From Variovorax sp. J22P240 (lineage in GTDB: Bacteria > Pseudomonadota > Gammaproteobacteria > Burkholderiales > Burkholderiaceae_C): 64,000 bases of DNA. Numbering within the stretch: position 1 is the first letter of the stretch; each line of letters starts with the position of its first letter. Under the pieces are notes generated by a model, which saw nothing but the letters and a program-made list of their open reading frames with translations, did not search any database and was not told the origin of the DNA. Below are positions 1 to 7,331 of the stretch, piece by piece. The stretch spans positions 124,001 to 188,000 of the forward strand of contig NZ_JASZYR010000003.1 of assembly GCF_030316855.1 (NCBI RefSeq), given 5' to 3'. Position numbers and translations under genes: made by a program.

Positions 1-2
1 CT

Positions 3-197
3 GCCGCCCGGGCCCACGTGCCGAGCTTCGCGGCCAATGAGGCCGAATTGATAAGCGAGGCCGAGGCGGAGGCCGAATACGAGGGTGAGGGCGAGTACGG
101 GGCCGAGTTCGAATCCCAAGGCGAAGCCGGGATCAGCCGCGCGCTGTCCGGCCGCTGGCAGCGTCGCGGGCGCCACATCGTGCTGTTCGGCGCCTGA
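3..197 (+). CDS. C-terminal end of an acidic E/F-rich protein (5' truncated by window)
   Basis: The reading frame is open from the window edge (first full codon at base 3) to TGA at 195-197, giving the last 64 residues of a longer protein. It has a strongly acidic stretch alternating Glu with Ala/Gly and aromatic residues (EAEAEYEGEGEYGAEFES) followed by a basic end (GRWQRRGRHIVLFGA). I do not recognise the family. It ends 24 bases before the M15 peptidase gene, which reads the same way and has its own GGAG ribosome site, so the two are probably one operon. Related E/F-rich tags occur in the next two genes, which suggests a shared handling or loading signal (inference). Confidence 0.6.
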   Translation, partial: AARAHVPSFAANEAELISEAEAEAEYEGEGEYGAEFESQGEAGISRALSGRWQRRGRHIVLFGA

Positions 198-221
198 CAC
201 GAGCCGCAACCGGAGACTGCC

Positions 222-962
222 ATGTACCGCCCGTTCCCGACCCTCGCCGGCCGATCGGCCGAGTTCGAGGAGGAATTCAGCTTCATCGGTTTTCCGAAGC
301 CGGTGATGGATGCGCTGCGCGCCAAAAACGAGACGCTGGCGATCCAACGCGCCGCCGGCGCCGGCTTCCGCGACGAGAACACCTTGACCGACCTGGTGTT
401 CTTCTCGCGCCACCCGGAGCGCAACGGGGCGCCGCTGCGCAACAGCGAACCCGGCTTCAACGCCCTGGCCACCGAGTGGGTGGCGATCCGCGACCGCCTG
501 GTGCGCGCGACGCCGAGGCCCTCGGCGCCGGCCGCACCGGCAACACCGACGACCCCGCCGCCGGGCGCGCCCGACATCGTCAACGTGCGAGGCATCCTGG
601 TGGCGCGCCAGATCGCGGCACAAGTCGACGCCCTGCTCGCCGCCGCCCAGGCTGACGGCGTGCCGCTCGGCGGCAGCGGCTTCCGCTCGCCGGACGAGCA
701 AATCGCGGTGCGCAAGAAGAACTGCGGCCCCACGCCCTACGACATCTACGAAAAGTCGGCGAGCCAATGCACACCTCCGACCGCCAAGCCCGGCACGTCG
801 ATGCACGAGCGCGGGCTGGCGATCGACTTCAAGTACGGCGCGCAGATGGCCGGGCAGTTCAAGGACACGCCCGGCTTCGGCTGGCTGCAGCGCAACGCGG
901 CGCGCTTCGGATTGAAGAACTACGCGAAAGAGCCGTGGCACTGGTCCACGACCGGCACCTGA
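222..962 (+). CDS. M15 family (VanY-like) D-Ala-D-Ala carboxypeptidase domain protein
   Basis: The protein has 246 residues. The C-terminal half carries the zinc peptidase signature of the VanY/DdcY group: SMHERGLAID with ligands His195 and Asp202, then EPWHW with Glu237 and His240 four codons before the end. This predicts cleavage of D-alanyl-D-alanine or related peptidoglycan peptide bonds. The N-terminus (residues 13-20, AEFEEEFS) is acidic and aromatic and there is no Sec signal peptide. Residues 95-118 form a Pro/Ala/Thr-rich linker. GGAG at 212-215 supports the ATG at 222. Genes on both sides read the same way and also carry E/F-rich tags. Without a signal peptide the enzyme must reach the wall by another route or act on lysis; this is unresolved. 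Confidence 0.85.
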   Translation: MYRPFPTLAGRSAEFEEEFSFIGFPKPVMDALRAKNETLAIQRAAGAGFRDENTLTDLVFFSRHPERNGAPLRNSEPGFNALATEWVAIRDRLVRATPRPSAPAAPATPTTPPPGAPDIVNVRGILVARQIAAQVDALLAAAQADGVPLGGSGFRSPDEQIAVRKKNCGPTPYDIYEKSASQCTPPTAKPGTSMHERGLAIDFKYGAQMAGQFKDTPGFGWLQRNAARFGLKNYAKEPWHWSTTGT

Positions 963-986
963 GCCTCGGGTGCGAGGAGACACACC

Positions 987-2282
987 ATGAACGACGAAGC
1001 CATGTTCGAGATGCTCGCGCCCGCTGGCGAGGCGGAATTCGAGTTCGAGTTCGAATCGGGAAAAGCGAAGAAGAAGCCGGCGCCAACGGTGGTGCTGCCG
1101 ACGCTGACGATACGCGACCGGCCCTTCGTGGTGCTCGACCGCTTCGCCTTCGACGGCCCGGCCGTGCCCACGATGCACGACGCGATCATCGACCGCATCG
1201 CGCGGCTGATCGTCGCGAGCCGGGTCTCGGGCGATCCGATCGAGACCGTGCGGCTGGTCGGCCACACGGACCCGACCGGCAAGGCGCCCTACAACCTCGG
1301 TCTCGCCGAACGCCGGGCGAAGGCGGTCGAGACGAAGCTCCGCGCTGCCCTCGCGGCGCTCGGCCCGGTGCCAGCGGGCACGCTCGCGATCGTGCCCCAG
1401 ACACTCGGCGAGACGCGGCCCGTGGTGTCCAACGCGACGGCCGACGGCCGGGCCATGAACCGGCGCGTGGAGGTCTTCCTGGGCACCGGCTGCAATGCAT
1501 TCTTCGCCCAATACGACCTGCGCTTCCTGCCGGGCGATCCGAAGTTCGGCATTCCCGCCTACCCGAACCTCAACGCGACGCAGAAGGCGCAGCGCAGCGC
1601 CGACGTCGGCGCGCTGGTGCCCGAGCTGCTGGCGCGCCGCAACCTGCGCGCCAGCGAGGCCTTGGCCGGCCGCGTGCCGCCGCCCAAGGCGCTGCCCCCG
1701 GGGGCCCTGCGCAACAGCGCGCTGCGGTTGTCGGCGGGGCAGCTGGCGCTGTTCCGCGAGTACTTCGAGGACGGCCGCGGCGGCATCGAGTTCGGCGCCT
1801 TCCAGACCTGCTTCGAGCGCTTCGCCAACGGCCAGCTGCGCAGCCCGATCGCAGCCGACCGCAGCGCCGGCGTCGGCGAGCCGAATGGGGACTTCTTCTT
1901 CCTGTTCGCGGAGTTCGCCTTCCTGTGCATCGACTCGCGCATCGAGCCGGCGCTGTGGACCCGGGCACTGCGCACCTTCGTGAAGGCGCAAGAGATCTTC
2001 ATGCACGTCTACCGGCCGAAGCCGGTGTCGCCGCCGCCGGCGGTCGGCGCTGCGCTGCCGGCCTGTCCGCGCGACCGGCAGGGCAAGCCGCGGGCGCGGC
2101 GCCGGCTCGACAGCTTCCGCAACGGCAATTTCAAGGCGACCGGCGCATCGCCCACCGTCGGCGTCGGCCAGTCCTCGCCGGTTCGACGCCGGGCGCTGGC
2201 CGCCAAATACGCGGCGAAGGACCTGGCGGCGCTGCGGCGCGAGGCGCAATCCAACCTGCAGCGGGCGCAGTGCATGCCCTGA
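987..2282 (+). CDS. OmpA-like domain protein with N-terminal EFEFEFE tag
   Basis: The protein has 431 residues. Residues ~35-165 form an OmpA-C-like peptidoglycan-binding domain: the core GHTDPTGKAPYN, the helix LAERRAKAVETKL and the closing NRRVEVFL are clear. The start is MNDEAMFEMLAPAGEAEFEFEFES with no signal peptide or lipobox, odd for an OmpA-domain protein. The remaining ~265 residues (Pro/Arg-rich, QRSADVGALVPELLARRNL, then QLALFREYFEDG) match no family I know. The start is set by GAGGAGA at 974-980. It follows the M15 gene by 24 bases, so both proteins could act on the cell wall together, one binding and one cutting. Confidence 0.8.
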   Translation: MNDEAMFEMLAPAGEAEFEFEFESGKAKKKPAPTVVLPTLTIRDRPFVVLDRFAFDGPAVPTMHDAIIDRIARLIVASRVSGDPIETVRLVGHTDPTGKAPYNLGLAERRAKAVETKLRAALAALGPVPAGTLAIVPQTLGETRPVVSNATADGRAMNRRVEVFLGTGCNAFFAQYDLRFLPGDPKFGIPAYPNLNATQKAQRSADVGALVPELLARRNLRASEALAGRVPPPKALPPGALRNSALRLSAGQLALFREYFEDGRGGIEFGAFQTCFERFANGQLRSPIAADRSAGVGEPNGDFFFLFAEFAFLCIDSRIEPALWTRALRTFVKAQEIFMHVYRPKPVSPPPAVGAALPACPRDRQGKPRARRRLDSFRNGNFKATGASPTVGVGQSSPVRRRALAAKYAAKDLAALRREAQSNLQRAQCMP

Positions 2283-2299
2283 GCTGTGATGAGCCTCCC

Positions 2300-3076
2300 A
2301 TGCTCCGCATCGACTGCCACTGCCATGCCGGCCAGGGCGACGGCCTGACCGGCCCCTGGGACACCGACGCGCCGCTCGACGCCTACCTGCGGCGTGCGGC
2401 CCGCGCCGGCATCGCGCGCAGCGTGCTGCTGCCGGCTTTCCATTCGGACTATGCGCAGGCCAACCTCGCGCTATCGCGCATCGTCGCCGCCAAGCCCGAG
2501 CGCTTCATCGGCTTCGCCATGGTGCATGCCGAGCGCGACCGCGGCCGTGTGCTGCCGATGCTGACCACCGCCGTGCAGCGCTACAGCTTCGCGGGCATCA
2601 AGGTGCATCGGCACGACGCTGCCATCAGCCGCGAGATCTGCGATGCCGCGCGCCGGCTACGGCTGCCGGTGCTCTACGACCTTGTCGGCGAGTCCTGGGT
2701 GGTCGAGTTGCTGGCGGAACAGTATCCGGATGTCGTCTTCATCATTCCGCACCTGGGCAGCTTCGCGGACGACTGGCGGGCCCAGCTCGCGCTCATCGAC
2801 CACCTGGAGCGCCATCCGAACATCTATGCCGACACCGCAGGCATCCGGCGCTTCGACCTGCTGCTGCAAGCGGTGCGGCGGGCCGGGGCGCACAAGATCC
2901 TGTTTGGCTCCGACGGGCCCTGGCTGCACCCGGGCCTGGAACTCGAGAAGATCCGCTTGCTGCAGTTGACGCCTGAGGACGAGGCGCTCGTGCTGGGCGG
3001 CAACCTGTCGCGGCTGCTGGGCCTCAATGCAAGGGACGCTGCTGCGCCCGCCGCAACTGCAGCGCACGGTCGGTGA
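2300..3076 (+). CDS. Amidohydrolase-2 family metal-dependent hydrolase
   Basis: The 258-residue protein is a TIM-barrel amidohydrolase of the amidohydrolase_2 group. It opens with the metal motif DCHCHAG (residues 5-11) and later shows FAGIKVHRHD, a strand-end His in FIIPHLGSF, and the terminal metal Asp in ILFGSDGPW. Such enzymes hydrolyse or decarboxylate small cyclic or amide substrates; the substrate here cannot be read from sequence. An open frame in this phase runs far upstream but overlaps the OmpA-domain gene; the ATG at 2300 gives a normal family start. The last 53 bases overlap the 3' end of the convergent sigma54 regulator. Confidence 0.8.
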   Translation: MLRIDCHCHAGQGDGLTGPWDTDAPLDAYLRRAARAGIARSVLLPAFHSDYAQANLALSRIVAAKPERFIGFAMVHAERDRGRVLPMLTTAVQRYSFAGIKVHRHDAAISREICDAARRLRLPVLYDLVGESWVVELLAEQYPDVVFIIPHLGSFADDWRAQLALIDHLERHPNIYADTAGIRRFDLLLQAVRRAGAHKILFGSDGPWLHPGLELEKIRLLQLTPEDEALVLGGNLSRLLGLNARDAAAPAATAAHGR

Positions 3077-4400
3077 CGCCGAGCCGCAGCGCGGCCCGGT
3101 GCAGGTTGCCTTGCTCGCGTTCGATGGCCAGCCGGATTGCGCAGTCGGTCGCGGTCTGGCCAATTTCCTTCAGACCGAGGCCGAGGTCGATCGCATCGCG
3201 CGCCGCCCGCTCGAAGCACCCCTGCAGCGCATCGCGCGAGTTCTCGGTGGTCGCCGGCCGCTCGTCCTCGGGCACGTCGCCGATGGTGATGGGCCCGCCG
3301 CCCGCGTGCCGATGGCACAGCCACGAGACCACCCGCCGCAACTCACGCACGTTGCCCGGGTAGGCGCGCGCCTGCAGGTACTGGCAGACCGGCTCGTCGA
3401 AACCGTCGCCGCCCTCGGCGCCGTCGAAGGCGGCCTGGAAGTGCGCTGCGAGCGCGAGCACGTCTTCCTTTCGTTCGGCCAGTTGCGGCGTGCGGCAGAT
3501 CGATCCGGCGATGCGGTAGTAGAGGTCGGCGCGGAAGCTGCCGTCGGCCACGCCCGCATCGAGGTCGCGGTGCGTCGCCGACACCAGCCGGAACTCGGTG
3601 TGCTGCCAGGCATTGCTGCCGACCCGCTTGTACTTGCCTTCCTGCACCACCCGAAGCAGCTGGGCCTGCAACGGCGGCGGCAGTTCGCCGATCTCGTCGA
3701 GGAAGAGCGTGCCGCGATGGGCCAGTGCAAACGCGCCCTCGCGCGGGTTCATCGCGCCCGTGAAGGCGCCGCGCTCGTGGCCGAAGAATTCGCTGCCGGA
3801 GAGTTCGGGCGTGATGGTGGTGCAGTCGACGATCACCATCGCCCCCTTGTCGGCACGGCGGTCGAGGTCGTGGATCAGGCGCGCGATCAGTTCCTTGCCG
3901 GTGCCGCTCTCGCCGGTGATCAGCACCGGCCCCTGGGAGAACACGGCCACCTCCACCACCTGCCGCACCAGCGCCCGCCAGGCCGTGCTGTCGCCGACCA
4001 GCACGTCGCGCACGCGCGAGCTGTCGACCAGCGCCTGCACCGTGCGCAGGCGAGACAGCCGGGCGCACACCTGTGCGGCGTCGGTCGGCAAGGGGGTCCA
4101 CCGCATCACGTCGGACGCGCCCGCGCGCAAAAGGGACCAGGCCTCGGCGGCCGACAGCCTGCACGGCGCAACCACCAGCACCAGCACCACCGCGCGGCGG
4201 CTGGCCAGGCGCAGCTCGTCGAGGATCCGGTCGTCGATCGCCCCGAGCACCATCAGTCCGTAGTCCTGCGCGTCGGCCGGCATCGGAATCGTCCGCAACC
4301 CCGACCGGCGCAGGATGGCCAGCACCGCCTCGCGCGCAGCGGCCGACAGCGGATCGACGAATTGGATCCACGCACTCGGCGACGCGTCGGCTCCATGCAT
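3024..4400 (-). CDS. Sigma54-dependent transcriptional activator (NtrC-type, degenerate receiver)
   Basis: The protein has 458 residues from the ATG at 4400, which follows AGGAGG by 5 bases; an upstream in-frame ATG at 4436 lacks this. Order of parts: an N-terminal ~110-residue receiver-like domain without the usual Asp pocket, a AAA+ domain with Walker A GESGTGKE (~162-169), the sigma54-contact loop GAFTGA (~210) and Walker B TLFLDEIGE, then a Fis-type helix-turn-helix (GNLHRAALRLGVTDRAL) at the end. It should switch on sigma54 promoters, perhaps that of the neighbouring tagged cluster, though no -24/-12 site is visible inside the window. Its 3' end overlaps the amidohydrolase gene tail to tail. 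Confidence 0.9.
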   Translation of the reverse strand: MHGADASPSAWIQFVDPLSAAAREAVLAILRRSGLRTIPMPADAQDYGLMVLGAIDDRILDELRLASRRAVVLVLVVAPCRLSAAEAWSLLRAGASDVMRWTPLPTDAAQVCARLSRLRTVQALVDSSRVRDVLVGDSTAWRALVRQVVEVAVFSQGPVLITGESGTGKELIARLIHDLDRRADKGAMVIVDCTTITPELSGSEFFGHERGAFTGAMNPREGAFALAHRGTLFLDEIGELPPPLQAQLLRVVQEGKYKRVGSNAWQHTEFRLVSATHRDLDAGVADGSFRADLYYRIAGSICRTPQLAERKEDVLALAAHFQAAFDGAEGGDGFDEPVCQYLQARAYPGNVRELRRVVSWLCHRHAGGGPITIGDVPEDERPATTENSRDALQGCFERAARDAIDLGLGLKEIGQTATDCAIRLAIEREQGNLHRAALRLGVTDRALQLRRAQQRPLH

Positions 4401-4744
4401 GTCTCCTCCTGTCGAGCGGGGAGATAGTGTGAGCATTCGCTGCGGACGGCGAAATACGACGGAAGCCTGTGATGCGTTGCAGACGCAGTTCGCAAGAGGC
4501 GTGACCGCTTGTTACGCCCATGCCCGTGGCGACCGGCGGGCTGGGGTCCAAAGTTTTCATTTCGCACGCGGGCCGGTGACCGGGCGTCGGAGTACGGGCG
4601 CTTTCCTAGACCTCTGCGGGGCCGGAATCAAGCCCCCTGGCACGTAGTGCTCGGGGCCTTTGGCTGGGCCGTCGATCTGGCGTTTGGACTACGCCGTAGG
4701 TAGCCGGCTTCGCATCCGCTTCGGGGTATTGACGGGGCAAATGC
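4401..4744. other. Intergenic region with one interrupted hairpin
   Basis: No convincing gene in 344 bases between the sigma54 regulator (start side) and the GntR gene (stop side). A hairpin is formed by GCCCC at 4632-4636 and GGGGC at 4653-4657 with an inner GCAC/GTGC pairing; it may end transcription of the GntR gene. The promoter of the sigma54 regulator should lie near 4420-4480 but I cannot fix it. Confidence 0.5.
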
Positions 4745-5440
4745 TCATCCGCCGCCATCCAGCAGCTCCGTCGGGATGCCGCTGACGAACTCGGCAAAGT
4801 CCTTTCCGCCGATCGAGATGTGGTTGAGCATCGCGGCATGCGCGGCCGCGGCGTCGTTGTCCAGCACGCCCTTGGCGATCGCCGCGTGCTCCAGCGCCGA
4901 CCGCTTCATGCGGCCCGGCGAGTCGAATCGATTGACCGTGTAGGCCGCGCTTCGCGTGCGCAGCGACCTGATCTGCTCCACCAGCGAACCGTTGCGCGAG
5001 GCGGCGTAGATCAGGCCATGAAACCGGTCGTTCGCGATCTGGTATGCGGCCGCGTCGTCTGCCTCGGCCGCCGCGGTGCACTGCGCGATGCTTTCGGCCA
5101 GCTCGGCCTTTTCCTGCGGGCGGATGCGCTTGGCGGCGAAGGTGGCGGCGATGCCCTCCAGTTCGCCCAGTAGTTCGAGCAGCTCCCGCAGCAGCACGAT
5201 CGACAGCCGCGGCACCGATGCCCCGCTACGCGGGCTGATCACCAGAAAACCCTGCGCGGCCAATTGAAGGATCGCCTCGCGAATCGGCGTGCGCGACACC
5301 TCGAAGCGCTCGCTCAGCGCGCGCTCGTCCAGCGGATGGCCCGGCTGCAATGCGCCGACGGACAAGTCACGAATGATCGATTGCCGCACGGCCTCGCTGA
5401 GTGTCGCCGTGGGGGCTCCCGGCATCTTGGTGTTTTGCAT
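4745..5440 (-). CDS. GntR family transcriptional regulator, FadR/FCD subfamily
   Basis: The protein has 231 residues. The N-terminal winged helix-turn-helix (residues ~15-75) shows PLDERALSERFEVSRTPIREAILQLAAQGFL, whose central SRTPIREA is the GntR hallmark. The C-terminal half is all-helical with the FCD metal and ligand pocket pattern (ANDRFHGLIY and LEHAAIAKGV). FCD regulators are usually repressors released by an organic acid or acyl-CoA. It is divergent from the Bug/TctC, crotonase and CoA-transferase genes, so it probably controls that catabolic operon and itself from the short AT-rich interval between them. Confidence 0.9.
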   Translation of the reverse strand: MQNTKMPGAPTATLSEAVRQSIIRDLSVGALQPGHPLDERALSERFEVSRTPIREAILQLAAQGFLVISPRSGASVPRLSIVLLRELLELLGELEGIAATFAAKRIRPQEKAELAESIAQCTAAAEADDAAAYQIANDRFHGLIYAASRNGSLVEQIRSLRTRSAAYTVNRFDSPGRMKRSALEHAAIAKGVLDNDAAAAHAAMLNHISIGGKDFAEFVSGIPTELLDGGG

Positions 5441-5497
5441 ATTTATCCGATGTTCTGGTATATTTTAAATCATCAAAAATATTTTAAGAGACAAGCC
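5441..5497. promoter_or_regulatory. AT-rich divergent promoter/operator of the GntR-controlled operon
   Basis: This 57-base interval is strikingly AT-rich for the region. It contains ATATTTTAA twice in direct orientation (5460-5468 and 5479-5487, 19 bases apart), the first extended by TGGT, which resembles half sites bound by FadR-like GntR proteins. It must hold both divergent promoters, so repressor binding here could shut both directions. The assignment is by position and composition only. Confidence 0.5.
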
Positions 5498-6481
5498 GTG
5501 CACTTTTCACTCCCCAAACTGGCCGCCGCAGCGGCAATCGTAGTTTCTTCGGCGGCTGTGTTGCCTGCCAATGCGCAGGAGACGTGGACGCCAACGCGGC
5601 CGGTCCGTCTCGTGCTCGGCTACACGCCCGGTGGCGCGGCCGACGCGGTCGCGCGCGACCTGGCACCGGCCATGGAGAAGGTGCTCGGCCAGCCGGTGGT
5701 CGTCGACTACAAGCCGGGCGCCGGCGGCGCGATCGGCGTCGAGACCGTTGCCAGTGCGCCGGCCGACGGCTACACGATCGGTCTGGCCGACGTCGCGCCG
5801 CTGACCATCATTCCGAATGCGCGGAAAGTCAGCTACGACCCGATGAATGGTCTGAGCTACGTCGGCGTCGTCTCCAAGGCGCCGATGGTCATCCTGGTGA
5901 ATCCGTCTGTCCCGGCAACGAATCTGCCTGAGCTGCTCAAGCTCGTGCGTGCCGATCCGGGCGGCGTTTCCTATTCCACTTCGGGCCTCGCCACCATCCA
6001 CCAGATGTCTGCCGAACTGCTCGGCGCCAGCACGGGGACGACGATGCTGCATGTTCCGTACAAGGGCGCCGCGCCGGCATTGACGGACCTGATGGCGGGC
6101 GCAGTGAAGGTTTCCTTCTCGACCATCGCACCCGCAGTCCAGATCGTGAAGAGCGGCAAGGCGCGAGCCATCGCCGTCACGTCCACCAAGCCGGTGCCGG
6201 CCTTCCCGGGCGTCAAGACGGTCGCCGAACAAGGCGTGCCGGGGTACGACGCGCAGGGCTGGTTCGCTCTCGTGGGGCCCAAGGGCATGCCGCCCGAGGT
6301 CGTGCAGCGGCTCAACGTGGCCCTGAACTCCGCGCTGAACACGCCTGCGCTGCGCGACAAGCTCCTGAGCCAAGGCAACGACGTCGTGCCTTCCACGCCG
6401 GAAGCTGCGAGCGAGCTGGTCAAGTCCGACCTGCAGAAGTGGGGCCGCGTCATCCGCGAGCAAAACCTGCACTTCGACTGA
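5498..6481 (+). CDS. Bug/TctC family extracytoplasmic solute-binding protein
   Basis: The protein has 327 residues from a GTG at 5498; the frame is open further upstream but only this start gives a clean signal peptide (hydrophobic run to PANAQ, cleavage after ANA). The mature part shows Bug-family features: RLVLGYTPGGAADAVARDLA near the start, a pocket loop YKPGAGGAIG, GVSYSTSG and PYKGAAPALTDLMAG. These proteins capture carboxylates in the periplasm for tripartite transporters or sensors. No tctA/tctB genes follow; instead a crotonase and a CoA-transferase do, so the ligand is probably the acid metabolised by them. Confidence 0.9.
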   Translation: MHFSLPKLAAAAAIVVSSAAVLPANAQETWTPTRPVRLVLGYTPGGAADAVARDLAPAMEKVLGQPVVVDYKPGAGGAIGVETVASAPADGYTIGLADVAPLTIIPNARKVSYDPMNGLSYVGVVSKAPMVILVNPSVPATNLPELLKLVRADPGGVSYSTSGLATIHQMSAELLGASTGTTMLHVPYKGAAPALTDLMAGAVKVSFSTIAPAVQIVKSGKARAIAVTSTKPVPAFPGVKTVAEQGVPGYDAQGWFALVGPKGMPPEVVQRLNVALNSALNTPALRDKLLSQGNDVVPSTPEAASELVKSDLQKWGRVIREQNLHFD

Positions 6482-6526
6482 TCCGCTGCCCTGACACCCT
6501 CCATTCACCATCGACCAGGAACCCGT

Positions 6527-7318
6527 ATGTCCACAGTTCTCGAATCGCCTCCCGTCGTCTCCCCTGCTTCGCCGCTGCTCGAAATCGAAGGCGCGATCGC
6601 GACCATCACGCTGCGGCGCCCGGCCACCCACAACAAGATCGAGCCCGAGGATCTGCCGGTGCTGCGCGGCTACCTGGCCGATCTCAATGCCAACAAGGCG
6701 GTCCGCGTGATCGTGTTCCGGAGCACGGGCAAGAGCTTCAGCTCCGGCTTTGACCTGGGGCACCTGGGCAAGGCCGCCAACAGCACCGACAACGCGTTCC
6801 AGACCTTCACCGACGAGATCGAAAACGCGCGGGCCATCACGATCGCCCGCTTGCACGGCCCCGTGTACGGTGGCTCCACCGACCTGGCGCTGTCGTGCGA
6901 CTTTCGCATCGGCGTCACCGGTATGCGGATGTTCATGCCGGCGGCAAGGCTCGGCCTGCACTACTACCCGCACGGTATCCGCCGCTGGGTGTCGCGCCTG
7001 GGCCTCGGCCCTGCCAAGAAGCTCTTCCTCACGTCGCGGCCGATCCAGGCGGAAGAGATGCTCCGCATCGGCTATCTCGATGCGCTGGTGGAGCCCGCGC
7101 AACTCGATGCCGAGCTGAAGACCTGGACCGATGACTTGCTCGCCCAGGCACCGATCCCATTGGCTTCGATAAAGGCCACGCTCAACGAGGTCGCGCGCCA
7201 GGAGTACGACGAGGCGTCGGCGCATGCGGCCTATGCGGCCAGCCTGAAGACGCGCGACATCGGCGAGGCCCTCGCGGCGTTCGCGGAGAAGCGCGCACCC
7301 GTCTTCACCGGCACCTGA
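6527..7318 (+). CDS. Enoyl-CoA hydratase/isomerase (crotonase) family protein
   Basis: The protein has 263 residues. The crotonase fold is shown by ATITLRRPATHNKI, the first oxyanion-hole segment SFSSGFDLGHL and the second HGPVYGGSTDLALSCDFRIG. The usual acidic catalytic residues of hydratases are not obvious (GGSTD replaces the common GGGxE), so it may be an isomerase, hydrolase or another crotonase activity. It lies between the binding protein and the class III CoA-transferase, 13 bases before the latter, and should act on the CoA ester that enzyme forms. Confidence 0.85.
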   Translation: MSTVLESPPVVSPASPLLEIEGAIATITLRRPATHNKIEPEDLPVLRGYLADLNANKAVRVIVFRSTGKSFSSGFDLGHLGKAANSTDNAFQTFTDEIENARAITIARLHGPVYGGSTDLALSCDFRIGVTGMRMFMPAARLGLHYYPHGIRRWVSRLGLGPAKKLFLTSRPIQAEEMLRIGYLDALVEPAQLDAELKTWTDDLLAQAPIPLASIKATLNEVARQEYDEASAHAAYAASLKTRDIGEALAAFAEKRAPVFTGT

Positions 7319-7331
7319 GAAACGAAACGCG

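Noticed and set aside
767..2299. Long open frame running into the amidohydrolase, suggesting a fusion protein
   Set aside because: This part overlaps the well-supported OmpA-domain gene out of frame, is Arg/Ala-rich low-complexity text and has no family features; the amidohydrolase starts at 2300.
4638..4653. Sigma54-like TGGCACG-GC sequence
   Set aside because: Spacing between GG and GC is 8 bases instead of 10 and it would point at a gene end; it is part of a hairpin.
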